A DNA stretch of 64,000 nucleotides from Immundisolibacterales bacterium (GCA_026712715.1 JAPOPW010000024.1:62001-126000); one strand, 5' to 3'; shown: positions 18,185-27,708, counted from the stretch's first letter. Program-made: numbers and translations. Notes: generated by a model not told the origin, from the letters alone.

Positions 18185-19564
18185 ATGCAAGCGCAAGACT
18201 TCCAGTTCTCCAACCGCCACCACGACCTCATGGCCCGCGACGACGAGTACATCCTCGGCTGGCGCTACGAGCCCAGGATCATGTTCGAGAGCGGGCGGGG
18301 CATCGTGCTCACCGACGTGGACGGCAACGAGTACTTCGACATGACCGCGGGCATGATGTGCATGGTGCTCGGGCACTCGCACCCGGAGCTCACCGAGACG
18401 ATCCGCGAGCAGGCGGGGAAGCTCGTGCACGAGTCGTCCTGGTACTCCAACCCGTCGCTCGTCGAGCTCGCCGAGCTCATCGCCGGCACGATGCCGGGAG
18501 ACCTCAAGATCGTGAACTTCGCGGTCACCGGCTCGGAGGCGAACGAGATCGCGATGCGACTCGCCCTCGGGGTGACCGGCAAGTACGACATCGTCTCCCT
18601 TATCCGCGGGCTCCACGGCGGCAGCCTCGCCGCGGAGTCGGTGACCAGCGTCGGCGGAGGCCGCAAGGCGCATCTCGGTCCGCTCATGATGCCGGCCCAC
18701 CGCAACGCGATCTACGCTCCGTTCTGCTACCGCTGCCCAATCAACCTCGAGTACCCGGGGTGCGACGTCGCCTGCCTCGACCGCAGCGAGGAGCTGATGG
18801 AGCACGTCACCAGCCGGAACGTTGCCGCGATCCTCGCGGAGACGGTTCCGGTTGCGGGCGGCATGGTCGTGCCGCCGCCGGAATGGCTGCCGCGGCTGCG
18901 AGAGCTGGCCGACCGCTGGGGCGCGCTGCTCGTGCTCGACGAGGCCCAGCTCGCCCCCGCCCGGACCGGGCGGATGTGGGGGTTCGAGAACTTCGGGGTC
19001 ACCCCCGACGTCGTCTCCTTCGGCAAGGGCATGACGGCCGGGTTCGGCATTGGCGGAACCGTCACCACGCCGGCGCTCGCGGAAGAGGCTCGCCACAAGG
19101 CGGGACTGCCCTGGGCCGGCACCTATTCGGGCGACCCGCTCCCCGCCGCGGCCGCCCTCAAGCAGCTCCAGATCGTCCTCCGCGACGATCTCATGAGCCG
19201 GGCGGCCCGGCTCGGAGCGTATCTCGGGGAGCGGCTTGAGGCCCTCGCGGCCCGCCACGAGTCGATCGGCGCGGTGCGCGGAATCGGGCTCTACTGGCTG
19301 CTCGACATCGTCACGGACGACAAGACCCGAACCCCCGATCCCGCGATGGCGGAGCGCATCCGCTACAACGCGGCCCTCGAGGGGGTCATCCACATCGCGG
19401 TCAAGAACTTCATCCGGCTCTGTCCGGCCCTCATCATCACCGAGGCCGAGATAGACGAGGCCGTCCATCGCCTCGAGCGCGCGATCGAGCGGGCCGAAGC
19501 CGGCTTCCCGCGCGACTTCGACTACTCGTCGTCGAGCTCGCTCGCGGCCCGGACGACGACCTGA
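18185..19564 (+). CDS. Class III (PLP-dependent) aminotransferase
   Basis: PLP enzyme of aminotransferase class III (459 aa), the group with acetylornithine, gamma-aminobutyrate and beta-alanine transaminases and dialkylglycine decarboxylase. The cofactor-binding lysine lies in VVSFGKGMTAGFGIGG, preceded by the LLVLDEAQLAPARTG segment that holds the PLP-ring aspartate. The ATG at 18185 is preferred; upstream in-frame sequence is the repeat-rich leader. It diverges from the ureohydrolase gene, fitting amine or guanidino catabolism, but the amino donor is not predictable. Confidence 0.87.
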   Translation: MQAQDFQFSNRHHDLMARDDEYILGWRYEPRIMFESGRGIVLTDVDGNEYFDMTAGMMCMVLGHSHPELTETIREQAGKLVHESSWYSNPSLVELAELIAGTMPGDLKIVNFAVTGSEANEIAMRLALGVTGKYDIVSLIRGLHGGSLAAESVTSVGGGRKAHLGPLMMPAHRNAIYAPFCYRCPINLEYPGCDVACLDRSEELMEHVTSRNVAAILAETVPVAGGMVVPPPEWLPRLRELADRWGALLVLDEAQLAPARTGRMWGFENFGVTPDVVSFGKGMTAGFGIGGTVTTPALAEEARHKAGLPWAGTYSGDPLPAAAALKQLQIVLRDDLMSRAARLGAYLGERLEALAARHESIGAVRGIGLYWLLDIVTDDKTRTPDPAMAERIRYNAALEGVIHIAVKNFIRLCPALIITEAEIDEAVHRLERAIERAEAGFPRDFDYSSSSSLAARTTT

Positions 19565-19830
19565 CGCAATCCGGGCCGGCCGGCGGTTCGCCTCGCGTCG
19601 CCCGAGTCCGCGAAGCGCCCGCCCGGCGCAGGCGCCTCCCCCTGACCGTTGTTTCGGCAACGGGGGATTCGCTCCCGCGGGTCAGCCCGGTAACCCCGGC
19701 GACTCTCCCGGGCTCGGGACTCGGCCGCCGCGATGGCGCATAATCGGCGCTCCGGCCGCGCGGGACCGTGCATCCGCACGCGCCGGCCCCCGATCGTCAA
19801 TACCGGCGCTAACCCCAGGAGGACTGCGAG

Positions 19831-20613
19831 ATGGCCGTTACCACCCTGCCGGCGAGAGAGCCGCGACACACCGAGGCCGAATGGCAGGCCCGCGTCGATC
19901 TCGCCGCGGCGCACCGGATTTCCGTGATGCACGGATTCCAGGAGGGGATCTTCAACCACCTGACCCTCACCGTGCCGGGCAAGGAGGATCGCTACCTCCA
20001 GATCCCGTTCGGGCTGCACTGGTCGGAGGTGACTGCCTCCTCGTTCATGGAGATCGGATTCGACGGCACCCGCCTCGCGGGCGAAGGGGAGATGGAGCTC
20101 TCGTGCTACTGCATCCATGCCCCCATCCACCGGCTGAACCCGGATGCCGCCTGCGTGATGCACACCCACATGCCGTACGCGAGCGCGCTCGCCCGCCTCG
20201 AGGACCCCCGCATCCTGCCCGTCGGCCAGACCGAGATCGGGGTGATGATGCAGACCGGCTACGACATGGAGTACACCGGACCCGCCTTCGACCCGAAGGA
20301 GGGGGAGCGGCTCGCCGGGGTCCTCGGCGACAAGAGGATTCTCATCATGGCCAACCACGGGGTGTTGACGGTGGGGCGAACGGTGGCGGAGGCCTACGAT
20401 CGCCTCTACTACGTCGAGCGGGCGGCCCAGGTTCAGCTCTACGCGATGTGGACGGGGAAGCCCCTGCACCTCCTCTCCGACGAAGTGGTCGCGGAGACCG
20501 TTGCGCAGTACCGGAAGAGTCCGCGCTACGGCGGCCGGCCGGCGGCCGAGCACCACTTCGACGCCCTCAAGCGCCAGCTCGAGCGCCAGGGGGAGACCGA
20601 CTACCAGGGGTGA
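19831..20613 (+). CDS. Class II aldolase/adducin family protein
   Basis: Zinc-dependent aldolase-fold protein (260 aa). The conserved metal-binding VMHTHMPYA segment at about residues 109-117 and the later MANHGVLTVGRTVAEAYDRLYYVERAAQ stretch define the family, which includes fuculose-phosphate aldolase and decarboxylase-like members. The ATG at 19831 follows a clear AGGAGG ribosome site. It is monocistronic, ends near a strong terminator, and no sugar kinase or isomerase is nearby. The substrate is unknown. Confidence 0.87.
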   Translation: MAVTTLPAREPRHTEAEWQARVDLAAAHRISVMHGFQEGIFNHLTLTVPGKEDRYLQIPFGLHWSEVTASSFMEIGFDGTRLAGEGEMELSCYCIHAPIHRLNPDAACVMHTHMPYASALARLEDPRILPVGQTEIGVMMQTGYDMEYTGPAFDPKEGERLAGVLGDKRILIMANHGVLTVGRTVAEAYDRLYYVERAAQVQLYAMWTGKPLHLLSDEVVAETVAQYRKSPRYGGRPAAEHHFDALKRQLERQGETDYQG

Positions 20614-20695
20614 GGAGCCCCGCGCTTCCACCACCTACCGCTCTCATGCTGTCCGAGAGCGGACCAACGCGCTCGTACCTGATTGATTGTCTGAC

Positions 20696-20731
20696 GACCC
20701 ACCCGGACCAACGTCCGGGTGGGTCTTCTCC
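20696..20731 (+). terminator. Strong rho-independent terminator
   Basis: A perfect 13-bp stem (GACCCACCCGGAC and GTCCGGGTGGGTC, 20696-20725) with a CAAC tetraloop is followed by TTCTCCTCC. It lies 80 nt downstream of the aldolase-family gene and marks the left border of the low-GC island. Confidence 0.8.
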
Positions 20732-21368
20732 TCCCGTCCGGGAGGATCACCCTGTCTGCGTACCCTCGCGTGGGAAAAGCATGCAACGGATTCCGCAGCC
20801 GGCGACCCGCGCGGGCAAGAACGGGGAACAACCACGCAGGCGGATGAACACACAGTCAAGGATGGCCGTCCTGTCGCCTGGCGTCCCCACGGGTGAGACT
20901 CACCGCCCGAGCGTGCAAGTCGGGCGAAGAAGAAACGCCGCAGGGTACCGGTTCGAGACGGCGCTGAGCTGCTCCCGCGCTTCGTCCAGTTCTCCAACGA
21001 GAAGTGCCCCCGCGGTGCGGGCGCCGTGCACCAGATCGAGCACGGAAGGACGAGGACCGAACATCCGGTGAGCGTGGCACCGCCCCGGTGCGCGATCGGG
21101 GGCGAACTGGATCGATCTGCGTCAAGATCCGCCCGGAAGAGGCGGGCCGCAGGTCCAAGGGGCGCAACCCCGGGGAGGCGCCGGTCGAAGCGTCGCCGAT
21201 GCACGATGAGGGGATACGGTGACGAGGACGCCATACGCGCATTCCCGGGTGCGGCTGAGAAGGGGCTTGAGAAGCCTGAAAGGGGACGAATGGCACGAAT
21301 TCAAGACACGAGAACCAACCATGACCGATGAATCGGAAGACCGAGTTGCTTGCACGGGAGGATCGGGG
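20732..21368. other. Intergenic region, no recognisable gene
   Basis: Over 600 nt lie between the terminator and the old-yellow-enzyme gene. A short - strand frame (20900-21064, 54 codons) has plausible codon use but no recognised similarity. No tRNA, tmRNA or intron core was identified. It may be decayed coding or mobile sequence. Confidence 0.3.
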
Positions 21369-22646
21369 ATGAGTGAACGAAACCTGGAGTGTGAAACCGC
21401 AAATTCCCATACTGTTCTTCGAAGCCGACTGGAACTTCCTTGTGGCGCAGTCCTGAAAAATCGATTGGCGAAGTCAGCCATGTCGGATTCGCTTGGGAAC
21501 GGCGAAGGTGATCCCACAACGGCTCAGATTCGACTCTACGAAAGGTGGGCGGAAGGCGGAGCGGCACTGTCAATCATTGGTGAGGTTCAAGGTGATCCTC
21601 GTTATCCGGAGAAACCTGGAAATCTGGTGTTCGGACCGCATGCCGATCAACGGGCGATACAGTCCCTGGTCAGCCGTGCCACGATCGAGGGCGCTCAGAT
21701 ATGGCCGCAACTCGGCCATGCCGGTGCTCTTTCGCACCTGCCGATCAGTCGGCCGAAGGGTCCATCCGCGCTTGATGTCCACGGTCTTCAATGTGCAGGT
21801 ATGTCACATCGAGACATCCAGGAATTGCCCACCATGTATGCAAGAACCGCAGCATACGCAAAGAATGCAGGATTTGGCGGCGTTCATGTTCACGCTGGGC
21901 ACGGTTTCCTTCTCAGTCAATTCCTGTCTCCATTGTTCAACCGCCGGAACGATGGCTACGGTGGCTCGATCGAAGCACGATGCCGAATAGTGCTGGAAGT
22001 GATCGAGGAAGTGCGGCGGGCCGTTGGTCCTTCGTTTCCCATCGGGATCAAGATCAACTCGACGGACAAACTGGAGGGTGGACTGACAGAGGCTGATGCT
22101 TTGGAGGTGGTTCGGCTTGTCGATCAAACCTCGGTCGACCTGATTGACATTAGTGGCGGGACCTATTTTCCGGGAGCGAAGGCAAGCTCCGAGGGGTCCT
22201 CGGATGGCGGGCCATACTTTCTCGAATTTGCCGGGCGCGCCAAGAGGGTAACGGATGTGCCGCTAATGTTGACGGGAGGCTTTGTGCGCCGCGAACAAGC
22301 AGTGGCTGCAGTTGACAGCGGTGCTGTCGACATGGTGAGTTTGGCGCGTGCCATGGTTCTCGATACGCGACTTGCGACGGTCTGGTTGACCGAGGAAGGT
22401 GGTGATCCCGAGTTTCCGATATTTCAATCGCCACCTCGTGGCGGCGTAACGGCGTGGTATACGATGCGACTGACAGCATTGGGAGAGGACAGGGAGAACA
22501 CATTCACGCTGGAACCTCGGTGTGCCTTGCGCGCGTATGAAGAACGTGATGCGCAGCGTTGCACCAGATGGCGAGAGAAATTCTCATATCCGGCAGAATC
22601 GAACTGGCCATCAAGGCCGAGCGGGCGAGCTCCACCATCCAGGTGA
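21369..22646 (+). CDS. NADH:flavin oxidoreductase, old yellow enzyme family
   Basis: FMN enzyme (425 aa) that reduces activated C=C bonds or demethylates amines. PQLGHAGA, the active-site HAGHGFLLSQFLSPLFNRRNDGYGGS segment and the late DMVSLARAMV flavin-phosphate motif are all present. I start at the ATG at 21369 behind a GGGAGGA ribosome site; an ATG at 21321 is also in frame. The last 20 residues after TRWREKF look non-family, as if the natural 3' end was replaced. Base composition is visibly less GC-rich than the neighbours, with many A/T third positions, which suggests transfer. Confidence 0.85.
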   Translation: MSERNLECETANSHTVLRSRLELPCGAVLKNRLAKSAMSDSLGNGEGDPTTAQIRLYERWAEGGAALSIIGEVQGDPRYPEKPGNLVFGPHADQRAIQSLVSRATIEGAQIWPQLGHAGALSHLPISRPKGPSALDVHGLQCAGMSHRDIQELPTMYARTAAYAKNAGFGGVHVHAGHGFLLSQFLSPLFNRRNDGYGGSIEARCRIVLEVIEEVRRAVGPSFPIGIKINSTDKLEGGLTEADALEVVRLVDQTSVDLIDISGGTYFPGAKASSEGSSDGGPYFLEFAGRAKRVTDVPLMLTGGFVRREQAVAAVDSGAVDMVSLARAMVLDTRLATVWLTEEGGDPEFPIFQSPPRGGVTAWYTMRLTALGEDRENTFTLEPRCALRAYEERDAQRCTRWREKFSYPAESNWPSRPSGRAPPSR

Positions 22647-23142
22647 TTGGCCACAGATGGATTGCCGGGGCGGCGCCGCCCGGCTCGACGCCGAACGGCG
22701 CTTCCGATGCGTGCGAGGCTCCGGGTTGTGCACCGGCTGATGCTCGCGTTGGTTGACCCGTCCGCACATCTCGAACAACTGGACCCGGCGGCGTAGAATC
22801 AAATCACAGGAGATCACCGACGCCAAGTTCATCCGCGCTTGGGACATCCCCAACGCAGTGCAACGCGCACTTCAAGGAAAAGGCGCCGAGACCTGCCGCC
22901 AGAACTCGCAAGAGAGATGGAGGTCAAGGGCCCTGTTCGCGCCCCGCCCTTCAAGGTCTTGAACCTTCCCGGGCCGACCTCACCGGCGCACCTGGCCCGG
23001 TTTCCGTGTGGGAAGAAACGGGAGTCGAAGCAGGACGAACCCGAATGACGCAAAGGCCGGATCGCTCCAGTTCAATGCCTCACGATCGGGTGGAGGACGG
23101 GGACCGAGGGACGCCGCCTCCGGTCTCCCGGTGGCCCGCTTC
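22647..23142. other. Intergenic region with possible transposase debris
   Basis: No intact gene. Around 22810-22925, two + strand frames give FIRAWDIPNAVQRAL and then, shifted, RKRRRDLPPEL. These resemble the N-terminal domain of IS4-family transposases broken by a frameshift. The match is short and from memory of the family pattern only. The rest is featureless. Confidence 0.25.
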
Positions 23143-24462
23143 TCAATCCGAAGCAGGCCCTTCGCGGACGGCGCCCGACTCCAGGCGGTCGCGCAGGCGG
23201 GCCCAGGGGAGCAGCACGGACGGCAGGTGACGGGCGATCAGGTGGCCCGGGATCGGAGCCGGGCGGGCGATCGGCACCGGGAGCGCCCCCGGATCGGGGC
23301 TCGCGAGGAACGCCGCGAGCTCGCCGCCCAGTGCCGTGGACAGGGCGAGCCCGCGACCATTGCAGCCGACCGCGGCGTAGAGGCCGCGATCGACCTCGAA
23401 CACCCGCGGTAACCGGTCGCGGGTCAGCGCGATCACGCCGCTCCAGGCGTACTCCGCGGCGAGCGGGCCTGCGATTGGCAGCAGGCGCCTCAGGCGCGCG
23501 ACCAGGGAGCGGCGAAGGCGCCCGCGCGCGCCCGCGGCGAGCGCCGCCGCGCCGCCCGTCACCAGGCGCCCGTCGGGGGTCCAGCGCACGGCGAAGATGT
23601 CCCGGCGGGTATCGGACAGGCTCTCGTTCCCGGGCAGGAGGCGCCGGCGGTTCTCGGGGTCGAGGGGCCGGGTCGCGATCTGGTGGACGACGAGGGGCAC
23701 CACGCTCCGCGCCAGCTCGGGCGCAAGGGCGCCGGTCAGGGCGTTCGTGGCGAGGACCGCCCGGTCCGCGGTTATCCGGCCGGCCGATGTCGTGAGGGTC
23801 CAGCCCCGTCCCCGGCGGTCGAGCTTCGTCACGCGCGACCCGCCGCGGATCGTGACCCCGGCGGCGAGGGCCGCCCGCGCGAGCCCACGGGCATAGCCGA
23901 GGGGATTGACGTGCCCGCCGCTCGGGTCGAGCAGCGCCCCGTGCCAGGAGCGCGCCCCGGTCAGACGGTGCGTCTCCTCGCGGTCGAGCAGGGCCAGGCT
24001 CTTGCCGTGCCGGGCCCAGTCGGACTGCCGTCGCGCGAGGAAGTCGACACGCGCCCGGCTGTGGGCCGGCTGCAGCCAGCCCGCCTGGGTTGCATCGCAG
24101 GCGATCCGGTGCTTGCGCACGAGCTCGAAGACGCGCTCGCCCGCCCCGCCGACGAGGCGGCAAAGGCGCGCCGCGCGCGCGCGGCCGAGCGCCGCTTCCA
24201 CCTCATCCGGTCCGAGCGATGCGACGAAGCTCGGGACGACGAATCCGGTGTTGCGGCCCGAGGCGCCGAATCCGGGCTCATGCGCCTCGGTGACGACCAC
24301 GCGGGCCCCGTGCTCGGCCAGGTGGAGGGCCGTCGAAAGGCCGAGATACCCGGCCCCGACGATCGCCACGTCGGCGGTGTCGTCGCCCCCGCCGGGCGAC
24401 AGGGGCGGGGCCGGCTCGGCCGTCGCGTGCCACAACGAGTCGCAAAAGGTGTCGGCCGCCAT
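23143..24462 (-). CDS. FAD-dependent amine/amino acid oxidoreductase (DAO family)
   Basis: Flavoprotein (439 aa) of the D-amino-acid-oxidase/PuuB group. The dinucleotide fold reads ADVAIVGAGYLGLSTALHLAEHG at about residues 31-53, followed by the GFGASGRNTGFVVPS flavin contact region. The N-terminal DSLWHATAEP resembles gamma-glutamylputrescine oxidases. The ATG at 24462 has GGGAGGA directly before it. It diverges from an amino-acid ABC binding-protein gene, 92 nt away, so it probably oxidises the imported amine or amino acid. Confidence 0.85.
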   Translation of the reverse strand: MAADTFCDSLWHATAEPAPPLSPGGGDDTADVAIVGAGYLGLSTALHLAEHGARVVVTEAHEPGFGASGRNTGFVVPSFVASLGPDEVEAALGRARAARLCRLVGGAGERVFELVRKHRIACDATQAGWLQPAHSRARVDFLARRQSDWARHGKSLALLDREETHRLTGARSWHGALLDPSGGHVNPLGYARGLARAALAAGVTIRGGSRVTKLDRRGRGWTLTTSAGRITADRAVLATNALTGALAPELARSVVPLVVHQIATRPLDPENRRRLLPGNESLSDTRRDIFAVRWTPDGRLVTGGAAALAAGARGRLRRSLVARLRRLLPIAGPLAAEYAWSGVIALTRDRLPRVFEVDRGLYAAVGCNGRGLALSTALGGELAAFLASPDPGALPVPIARPAPIPGHLIARHLPSVLLPWARLRDRLESGAVREGPASD

Positions 24463-24496
24463 TCCTCCCGCTGCCGGTGACGGCGCGATGGACAAA

Positions 24497-24525
24497 TTGC
24501 ATGGGTTGCGCGAGTCAATGATACT
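24497..24525 (+). promoter_or_regulatory. Predicted sigma70 promoter of the second amino-acid importer
   Basis: TTGCAT (-35) and GATACT (-10) are separated by 17 nt; transcription would begin about 23 nt before the ATG at 24555 and include the GGAGG ribosome site. Confidence 0.45.
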
Positions 24526-24554
24526 TGGGCGAGACAACTGGAGGAGGCAAGCCA

Positions 24555-25427
24555 ATGTTGTTCCAATCGAAGGGGCTGCTCGTCGGCCTCGTGACGGCCG
24601 TCGCCGTCCTCGTGAGCGGCGCCGCCGCCGCCCAGTCGAAGCCCGAGCTGCCGGACGGCGCGCTGCTCAATCCGGGGGTCCTGCACATGGGGGCCGACTT
24701 CGCGGCCGCCCCCAACCAGTTCATGGACGCGGACGGAAAGAAGGACGGGCTCAACGTCGACATGTGCGGCGAGATCGCTTCGCGCCTCGGCCTCGAACTG
24801 GAATGGACGAATCTCGCGTTCCCCGGTCTCGTTCCCGGTCTCCAGGCCAATCGCTTCGACGGTCTTTGCACGTCGATTTTCATCAATCCCAAGCGCAAGG
24901 AGATCATGCAGATGGTCGCCTACGTGCAGTGGGGCGAGGGCCTGATGGTGCGTACCGACGACTCGCTGGCCGTCGATTGCGCGCCGATGATCGGCGACCA
25001 GGCGAGCTTCAACGCCTGCTTCGACCAGCTTTCCGGGCGGACCGTCGCGGTCGCCGCCGCAGGCACGACGAACCAGCACCTCATCGCCGAGAGCGAGCGC
25101 ATGCAGGCGGACGGCAAGGACGCGATCGACATCCGCGCTTTCGACACCAACGCGGACGCTATCCAGGCGCTGGTGAGCGGTCAGGCCGACGGGGCCTACC
25201 TCAACGACACGCAGGCCAGCTTCTACCTGACCCGCAATCCGGGCTACGTGATGCCGTTCGCGGCCGCGTATCCCAACACCCTCGCCCTCGCCACCCTGAA
25301 GTCGAACCGGACCCTCGCCGAAGCGCTCCAGTGGGCTCTCGAGCAGATGAAGGCCGACGGCGCCTACCAGGCCATCGTCGAGAAGTGGGGCGTTGCCGGG
25401 GTGCCGGAGTTCGTGATCAACCCGTAG
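24555..25427 (+). CDS. Amino acid ABC transporter substrate-binding protein
   Basis: Family 3 periplasmic binding protein (290 aa). A signal peptide ends in the Ala-rich GAAAAQ stretch near residue 27. Family features are GLNVDMCGEIASRLGLELEW, LVPGLQANRFDGLC and the late QALVSGQADGAYL region. The ATG at 24555 follows GGAGG. Two cysteines in the central part (CAPM...FNAC) may form a disulfide. It leads the importer completed by 25585-26295 and 27709-29241. Confidence 0.88.
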   Translation: MLFQSKGLLVGLVTAVAVLVSGAAAAQSKPELPDGALLNPGVLHMGADFAAAPNQFMDADGKKDGLNVDMCGEIASRLGLELEWTNLAFPGLVPGLQANRFDGLCTSIFINPKRKEIMQMVAYVQWGEGLMVRTDDSLAVDCAPMIGDQASFNACFDQLSGRTVAVAAAGTTNQHLIAESERMQADGKDAIDIRAFDTNADAIQALVSGQADGAYLNDTQASFYLTRNPGYVMPFAAAYPNTLALATLKSNRTLAEALQWALEQMKADGAYQAIVEKWGVAGVPEFVINP

Positions 25428-25454
25428 CGGCGGATCCGCGCGCCGGAGCGCTCC

Positions 25455-25502
25455 GGAGCCGGCCGGCCCGCCGGGAGGCCGGCCGGGAGGCCGGCCGGCT
25501 CC
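25455..25502 (+). promoter_or_regulatory. Large GC hairpin between binding-protein and permease genes
   Basis: A perfect 14-bp inverted repeat (GGAGCCGGCCGGCC and its complement, 25455-25468 and 25489-25502) encloses a 20-nt loop that itself holds another GGCCGGCC. There is no T tract. Such structures often stabilise the binding-protein part of a message or attenuate read-through into permease genes. Confidence 0.65.
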
Positions 25503-25584
25503 CCCTCTACCCGGCGCGACCGACCCCGAGTGCCGCCGAGCTGCGCCGTCGCCGGCTTCCGCAGGGCCGTGGGGGACCGGGGCC

Positions 25585-26295
25585 ATGAGCTGGTCCTGGG
25601 ATACGTTCCTCGCCTACATCGCCGACCCGCTGTTCGTGCGGGCCGCGGCGGTAACCGTCTGGGTCGCGGTCGCGAGCCAGGTCATCGGCGTCGTCGTCGG
25701 GCTGGGCGTCGCCCTGATGCAGCTCGCCCAGAACCCGGTGGTGCGATTCGTCGCCAACGCCTACGTCTGGTTCTGGCGCGGCTCGCCCCTGCTCGTCCAG
25801 CTCTTCCTGCTGTACTTCGGCTTGCCGCAGCTCGGCATCCGGCTCAACGTGATCGAGGCGGGGCTCATCGGCCTCGGCCTCAACGCTTCCGGCTTCATGG
25901 CCGAGATCATTCGCGGCACCATTCTCTCGGTCGACCGCGGCGAGCTCGAAGCCGCACGCTCTCTCGGGATGAGCCGGGGCCAGACGATGCGGCGCATAAT
26001 CCTGCCGCAGGCGGCGCGGCTCATCGTGCCTCCCCTCGGCAACGAGTTCCTGTCCAACCTGCGGACGACCTCGCTCCTGTCCGTCATCTCGTTCGAGGAA
26101 CTCCTCAGGGTCACGACGCTCGCCATCAACGAGACCTTCCGCGCCACCGAGCTCTACGCCGTCGCGGCGGTCTACTACCTGGCGATGACGACCGTCTGGA
26201 CGCTGATCCAGGCCGGGATCGAGCGCCGACTGGGGGTCAGCGCCGGACGCGATCGCGCCCCGGGCCGACGTTTCCGGTTCGCGTTCAAGATTTAG
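25585..26295 (+). CDS. Amino acid ABC transporter permease
   Basis: HisMQ-type permease (236 aa) with about five membrane segments. The EAA loop reads EAARSLGMSRGQTMRRIILPQAARLIVPP. The N-terminus MSWSWDTFLAYIADPLFVRAA closely parallels that of the fused permease at 27709, consistent with a duplicated heterodimer pair. The ATG at 25585 has only a weak ribosome site. Confidence 0.88.
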   Translation: MSWSWDTFLAYIADPLFVRAAAVTVWVAVASQVIGVVVGLGVALMQLAQNPVVRFVANAYVWFWRGSPLLVQLFLLYFGLPQLGIRLNVIEAGLIGLGLNASGFMAEIIRGTILSVDRGELEAARSLGMSRGQTMRRIILPQAARLIVPPLGNEFLSNLRTTSLLSVISFEELLRVTTLAINETFRATELYAVAAVYYLAMTTVWTLIQAGIERRLGVSAGRDRAPGRRFRFAFKI

Positions 26296-26314
26296 CGAGG
26301 CTGTGCCTTGCATG

Positions 26315-26330
26315 GAACTTCGAAAAGTTC
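26315..26330. repeat. Small inverted repeat in a 288-nt gap
   Basis: GAACTT-CGAA-AAGTTC forms a 6-bp stem with a tetraloop, 20 nt after the permease stop. The gap to the next gene (26296-26583) is less GC-rich than its surroundings and holds no gene I recognise. Confidence 0.45.
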
Positions 26331-26583
26331 ATTGCGCGACAGCGGGGTGGCTCGCCACTGTGGCAAGCTCGGACCGACAGGACATGTTCGAACCCGCCCA
26401 TCTTCGTCCGGAGCCCCGTCGCGCCGTACAGGCGGAAATGCAAGCATGTCTCTTGGTAGCAGCCTCGGACGCTTCGTTCCTGAACCCGGTTTGCAAACAT
26501 GACTCATCTGTAGAGATCGGGGTCCCTCAAGGGGTCCGGTGTCTTCCAGGACCAGCGGTTTCAACATTCACCAGGAGAACGGC

Positions 26584-27699
26584 ATGGCCGACGTGAAACG
26601 AGCAAGAATCATCCTGTGGGGTCTCGGTGCCCTCGGCAGCCGGGTCGTGAAGGCGTTCGGGGCCGGCGTCGACGATCTCGAGATCGCGGGCGCCGTCGAT
26701 CATGACCCGCGTCTCGCGGGGAAGACCCTCGCCGGCGCCTTCCCCGGCGCGGGCGTGCCCGCGGTACCCATCCACGCGGATCTGCCCGACTGTCTCGCGG
26801 CGCTCGAGGAGCCGGCCGCCGTGCTCTTCCACATGACCGAGTCCCATGTCCCGGCGATCCAGTCCCAGCTGGAGCAGGCGATGGAGGCGGGGCTCGACGT
26901 CATATCCGCCTCGGAGGGCATGTTTCATCCCGGACTTCGCTTTCCGGAAGTCGCGGGCGCCCTCGACGAGTGCGCCGTCGCGAACGGGGTCTCCCTCGTC
27001 GGATGCGGAATCAACCCCGGCTTCGTCTTCGACTCCCTGGTGCTGGTCCTCGGCCGGGTGTCGACGGCCGTTACCGGGGTCACCGCCTCGCGGGTCATCG
27101 ATGTCACCGGCACCGGGCTGCACGACATCGACCACGTGGGATTCGGTCTCCCCACCGAGGAGTTCGAGGCGAAGCTCGCGACCGGCCGCATCGTCGGCCA
27201 CATGTCGATGCCGGAGTCGATCGCGGCCCTCGGCGAACGCTTCGGCCTCCCCGTCGATCGCATCGAGGAGCGCTGGGAGCCCCACACGAGCGAGGACCCG
27301 GTCGATTCCGCCTCCGACCTCGGCACCATCGAGCCCGGCCGCGTGGTCGGCATCAGCCAGCACGGGCGCGGGTTCGTGGGCGAGGAGGCGGTCATCCGGC
27401 TGAACCTCCTCATGTTCTACCGCCCCGAACGCTTCGGCCACGAGCAGGCCGACGACATCGTCATCGAGGGAACGCACCGGGTGCACGCGTCCCTGACCCC
27501 GGCGGCGGTGTCCATCCAGGGAGCGGGCCTCATGATCATGAACGCGGTCCACGATGTCATCGCCGCGCCGCCCGGACTTCGCAGCGTGCTCGACTTCTCG
27601 ATGGGCGGCCGGCGGCGCGGTGGATTCCGTCTGGTCCTCGACCCGGCACGTCCGCACGTTCCGGGCACGACCTGGGTCGTGCGACAGCCGCTTGAATGA
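26584..27699 (+). CDS. DapB-like NAD(P)-dependent dehydrogenase (diaminopentanoate dehydrogenase-like)
   Basis: Rossmann-fold oxidoreductase (371 aa). The N-terminus GLGALGSRVVKAF is the dinucleotide motif, and the overall pattern fits the dihydrodipicolinate-reductase-like group containing 2,4-diaminopentanoate dehydrogenase: an acidic residue after the second strand, a GCGINPGFVFDSLVL stretch and an HDIDHVGFG region. It lies between the two permease genes of an importer, so an amine or diamino acid is the likely substrate. The ATG at 26584 follows GGAGAA; the upstream in-frame part belongs to the leader. Confidence 0.72.
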   Translation: MADVKRARIILWGLGALGSRVVKAFGAGVDDLEIAGAVDHDPRLAGKTLAGAFPGAGVPAVPIHADLPDCLAALEEPAAVLFHMTESHVPAIQSQLEQAMEAGLDVISASEGMFHPGLRFPEVAGALDECAVANGVSLVGCGINPGFVFDSLVLVLGRVSTAVTGVTASRVIDVTGTGLHDIDHVGFGLPTEEFEAKLATGRIVGHMSMPESIAALGERFGLPVDRIEERWEPHTSEDPVDSASDLGTIEPGRVVGISQHGRGFVGEEAVIRLNLLMFYRPERFGHEQADDIVIEGTHRVHASLTPAAVSIQGAGLMIMNAVHDVIAAPPGLRSVLDFSMGGRRRGGFRLVLDPARPHVPGTTWVVRQPLE

Positions 27700-27708
27700 G
27701 GCGGAGCA

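Noticed and set aside
20747-21240. Group II intron, tmRNA or RNase P RNA in the long intergenic region
   Set aside because: No domain V hairpin, tag reading frame or conserved core was found; base composition alone was suggestive.
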